Positions 12,927-14,683 of a stretch of DNA of 14,683 nt are shown one piece after another. This DNA is from an uncultured Desulfobulbaceae bacterium (lineage in GTDB: Bacteria > Desulfobacterota > Desulfobulbia > Desulfobulbales > Desulfobulbaceae), in contig CALZIH010000031.1 of assembly GCA_945787305.1 (NCBI GenBank), positions 1 through 14,683 on the forward strand, in the 5' to 3' direction. How positions within the stretch are numbered: the first letter of the stretch is position 1; each line of letters begins with the position of its first letter. Under the pieces are notes generated by a model. It did not search any database. It was not told the DNA's origin and was given only the letters and a program-made list of their open reading frames with translations. The translations under genes and the position numbers were made by a program.

Positions 12927-14683
12927 TTAATCAAGTTCTTTGCTTAAAACTTTTTTGAACCGTTCGGCTGCCCGTTGAATTTCAAGGAGAAGCGAATCAA
13001 CCTGGGCAAGTGAATTGGTACGACCGATACTTTCCATCTGCTGACAGAGCCCGGCAAGTTCTTCAGCGCCGAATTGGCTACTACTCCCCTTAATAGTGTG
13101 GGCGACACGGGCAATGGCGTCCGAATCTTTCTTGTTCACAGCGTTTTCGACTTCCTGGACCCGCTTGTCCAGAGACTGGAGGAAAACCGTGATCACCGGG
13201 GTTATATTCCCGATATTTTGACGTAATTTCTCAACTGCCGCAACATTTATCACCGCTTTTTTCTTTTGAGTTTGTTCATCCTCTTCCCGTGAAAGGACGT
13301 GACTCCCCTGAACTCTTTTCTCCAGGCCGGGAAGAAACCTGCCTATCACGTTGCGCAATTCATCAAAATCCAACGGCTTAAGCAAGTAGTCGGCCATACC
13401 ACTTTCACGGCAACGTTGTTGAGTCGCAACAGTTGCATCTGCAGTCAGGGCAACAACAGGAGGCAACCGCTTTCCACTTCCTTCTGCATCGGCTATAATT
13501 TCAGAGGTTGATTCAAAACCATCCATGACCGGCATCTGACAGTCCATGAATATAAGGTCAAAAGTCGTTTGCGTACAGTAGGATACAGCTTCTTGGCCAT
13601 TAACCGCTTCCGCAACCTCTACTCCGGCGCTATGCAAACTTTCCCGTAAAACTATTCTGTTTGTTGGCTCATCATCAACAATAAGAACTCTGCATTGCAC
13701 GGAAATTTTTTCCTTATGATCTTGCGCAATATCTTGGTGCACAGGAAGCTTGTTTGACGGCAAGCCTGCCTTTTCTTTTGGTAAGGCAACCGCTGGGAGA
13801 CTGAGCTGAAACCAGAAGGTGCTTCCCTGCCCAGGTGTTGATGTCAGCCCAACAGCGCCATGCATGAGTTCAACCAATTTTGCACAGATGGACAGCCCGA
13901 GTCCGGTCCCGCTGTGACGTCGACTTGATGGACCGTCCAGCTGTGTGAACGGTTGAAAAAGTTCCCCCTGTTTTTCTCTGACAATACCGATGCCGGTATC
14001 TTGTACCTCAAAGCGCAGACAGTCCTCATTTTGTTCCCGCTTCATGATCGAGACCCTCAGTTGTACCTCACCTTGTTCGGTAAACTTGATGGCATTTCCC
14101 AGAAGATTCACTAATATCTGGCGAATACGATAGCCATCACCGATATATTCAGGGTAAAGTTGTGGATCAATCTGTGAGGAAACAATAATGTTTTTCTGCT
14201 CCCCGGAAAGGGAATACAACTCCATAATCTCATTCAGCAGGCCCTTGAGGTCAAAGGCTTCTTGATCCAAAACCATCTTTTGGGCCTCAATCTTACTGAA
14301 ATCAAGCAGACTATTGATCAAGGTGAGCAAGTTTCTTGCCGAGACAAGAATCAATTCGGCAAAATGGGTTTGCCGCGAGTCAAGATGTGTCCCGAGCAAT
14401 AATTCACTTAATCCAATAACACCATTCATTGGAGTTCGGATCTCATGACTGATCATGGCTAGAAAATCCGACTTTGCCTTGTTGGCACTATCTGCATGGC
14501 GTGCCTTTTCCTGAAGCTCTGCGTTTTCCTTCTCCAGCCTGTCGATGATTGCGATAAGCTGTTCCCTATCTGTTATCTCTTTGTATGCCATAGTATTGTC
14601 GATGTCGTAGGTCAGTGAGCCTGCGAGACTCCCGGTAAGCGAACTGGTGAGACTCCGAGAAGCCTCTCCGCCGACGGCGGACA
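12927..14683 (-). CDS. Cytoplasmic hybrid histidine kinase (HisKA-HATPase-REC-Hpt), probably cut by the right window edge
   Basis: Counting from the ATG at 14591 there are 554 residues: a coiled coil (about 9-40), and HisKA with His49 in ISHEIRTPMNG. The HATPase has NLLGNAIKFT, DTGIGI and GTGLGL. A receiver follows with Asp306/307, phospho-acceptor Asp350 in FMDCQMPVMDG and Lys in LLKPLD. A C-terminal Hpt domain has His498 in AHTIKGSS. This is a complete BarA-like phosphorelay (H-D-H). The ATG at 14591 lacks a Shine-Dalgarno, and the frame continues open upstream to the window end, encoding SRSLTSSLTGSLAGSLTYD with varied synonymous codons; I therefore think the gene starts outside the window, possibly with a sensor domain. 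No membrane helix is visible in the part seen. The diguanylate cyclase lies 74 nt downstream, same strand, and is a plausible target of the Hpt. Confidence 0.93.
   Translation of the reverse strand, partial: SAVGGEASRSLTSSLTGSLAGSLTYDIDNTMAYKEITDREQLIAIIDRLEKENAELQEKARHADSANKAKSDFLAMISHEIRTPMNGVIGLSELLLGTHLDSRQTHFAELILVSARNLLTLINSLLDFSKIEAQKMVLDQEAFDLKGLLNEIMELYSLSGEQKNIIVSSQIDPQLYPEYIGDGYRIRQILVNLLGNAIKFTEQGEVQLRVSIMKREQNEDCLRFEVQDTGIGIVREKQGELFQPFTQLDGPSSRRHSGTGLGLSICAKLVELMHGAVGLTSTPGQGSTFWFQLSLPAVALPKEKAGLPSNKLPVHQDIAQDHKEKISVQCRVLIVDDEPTNRIVLRESLHSAGVEVAEAVNGQEAVSYCTQTTFDLIFMDCQMPVMDGFESTSEIIADAEGSGKRLPPVVALTADATVATQQRCRESGMADYLLKPLDFDELRNVIGRFLPGLEKRVQGSHVLSREEDEQTQKKKAVINVAAVEKLRQNIGNITPVITVFLQSLDKRVQEVENAVNKKDSDAIARVAHTIKGSSSQFGAEELAGLCQQMESIGRTNSLAQVDSLLLEIQRAAERFKKVLSKELD

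Overview
This 14.7 kb window looks like chromosomal DNA of a sulfate-reducer-type Desulfobacterota (the old Deltaproteobacteria), perhaps near Desulfobulbales. That is an inference from three things: the density of hybrid histidine kinases, the moderate G+C by eye, and a probable UGA-decoded selenoprotein. There is no rRNA, tRNA, CRISPR array, integrase or transposase.

Left part (1-5363, all minus strand). A periplasmic phosphate-type binding protein (1969-2781) overlaps by four bases (ATGA) a membrane hybrid kinase with Cache, HAMP, HisKA, HATPase and receiver parts, which runs off the left edge. No ABC permease or ATPase lies between them, so the binding protein may serve the kinase as a ligand-binding subunit. 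Upstream is a second hybrid kinase (3159-5363) with a closely related catalytic core but a six-helix membrane plus PAS input.

Middle part (5364-8745, minus strand). A DUF4136-type lipoprotein gene and ppk1 (polyphosphate kinase) look like one transcription unit. Between ppk1 and kinase 2 lies the main discovery: a 75-codon gene (5540-5767) that an ordinary ORF search splits because of an in-frame UGA. It reads as a TusA/SirA-fold protein in which the CPxP motif has become Cys-Sec-Trp-Gly. A SECIS-like hairpin begins 11 nt after the UGA. Its Shine-Dalgarno lies in the edge of a 143-bp palindromic repeat; a shorter, inverted copy of this repeat sits at 11330-11423.

Right part. After a 500-bp intergenic region carrying a 226-bp MITE-like element (perfect 18-bp terminal inverted repeats) and a good sigma70-type promoter, two plus-strand genes follow: the bifunctional NAD(P)HX repair enzyme and a two-CBS-domain protein. 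Convergent with them is a minus-strand signalling pair: a cytoplasmic HisKA-HATPase-REC-Hpt hybrid kinase, whose frame stays open to the right edge, followed by a REC-PAS-GGDEF diguanylate cyclase with intact active and inhibitory sites. The window therefore holds four signalling proteins, polyphosphate metabolism, metabolite repair and a likely sulfur/selenium-handling selenoprotein.
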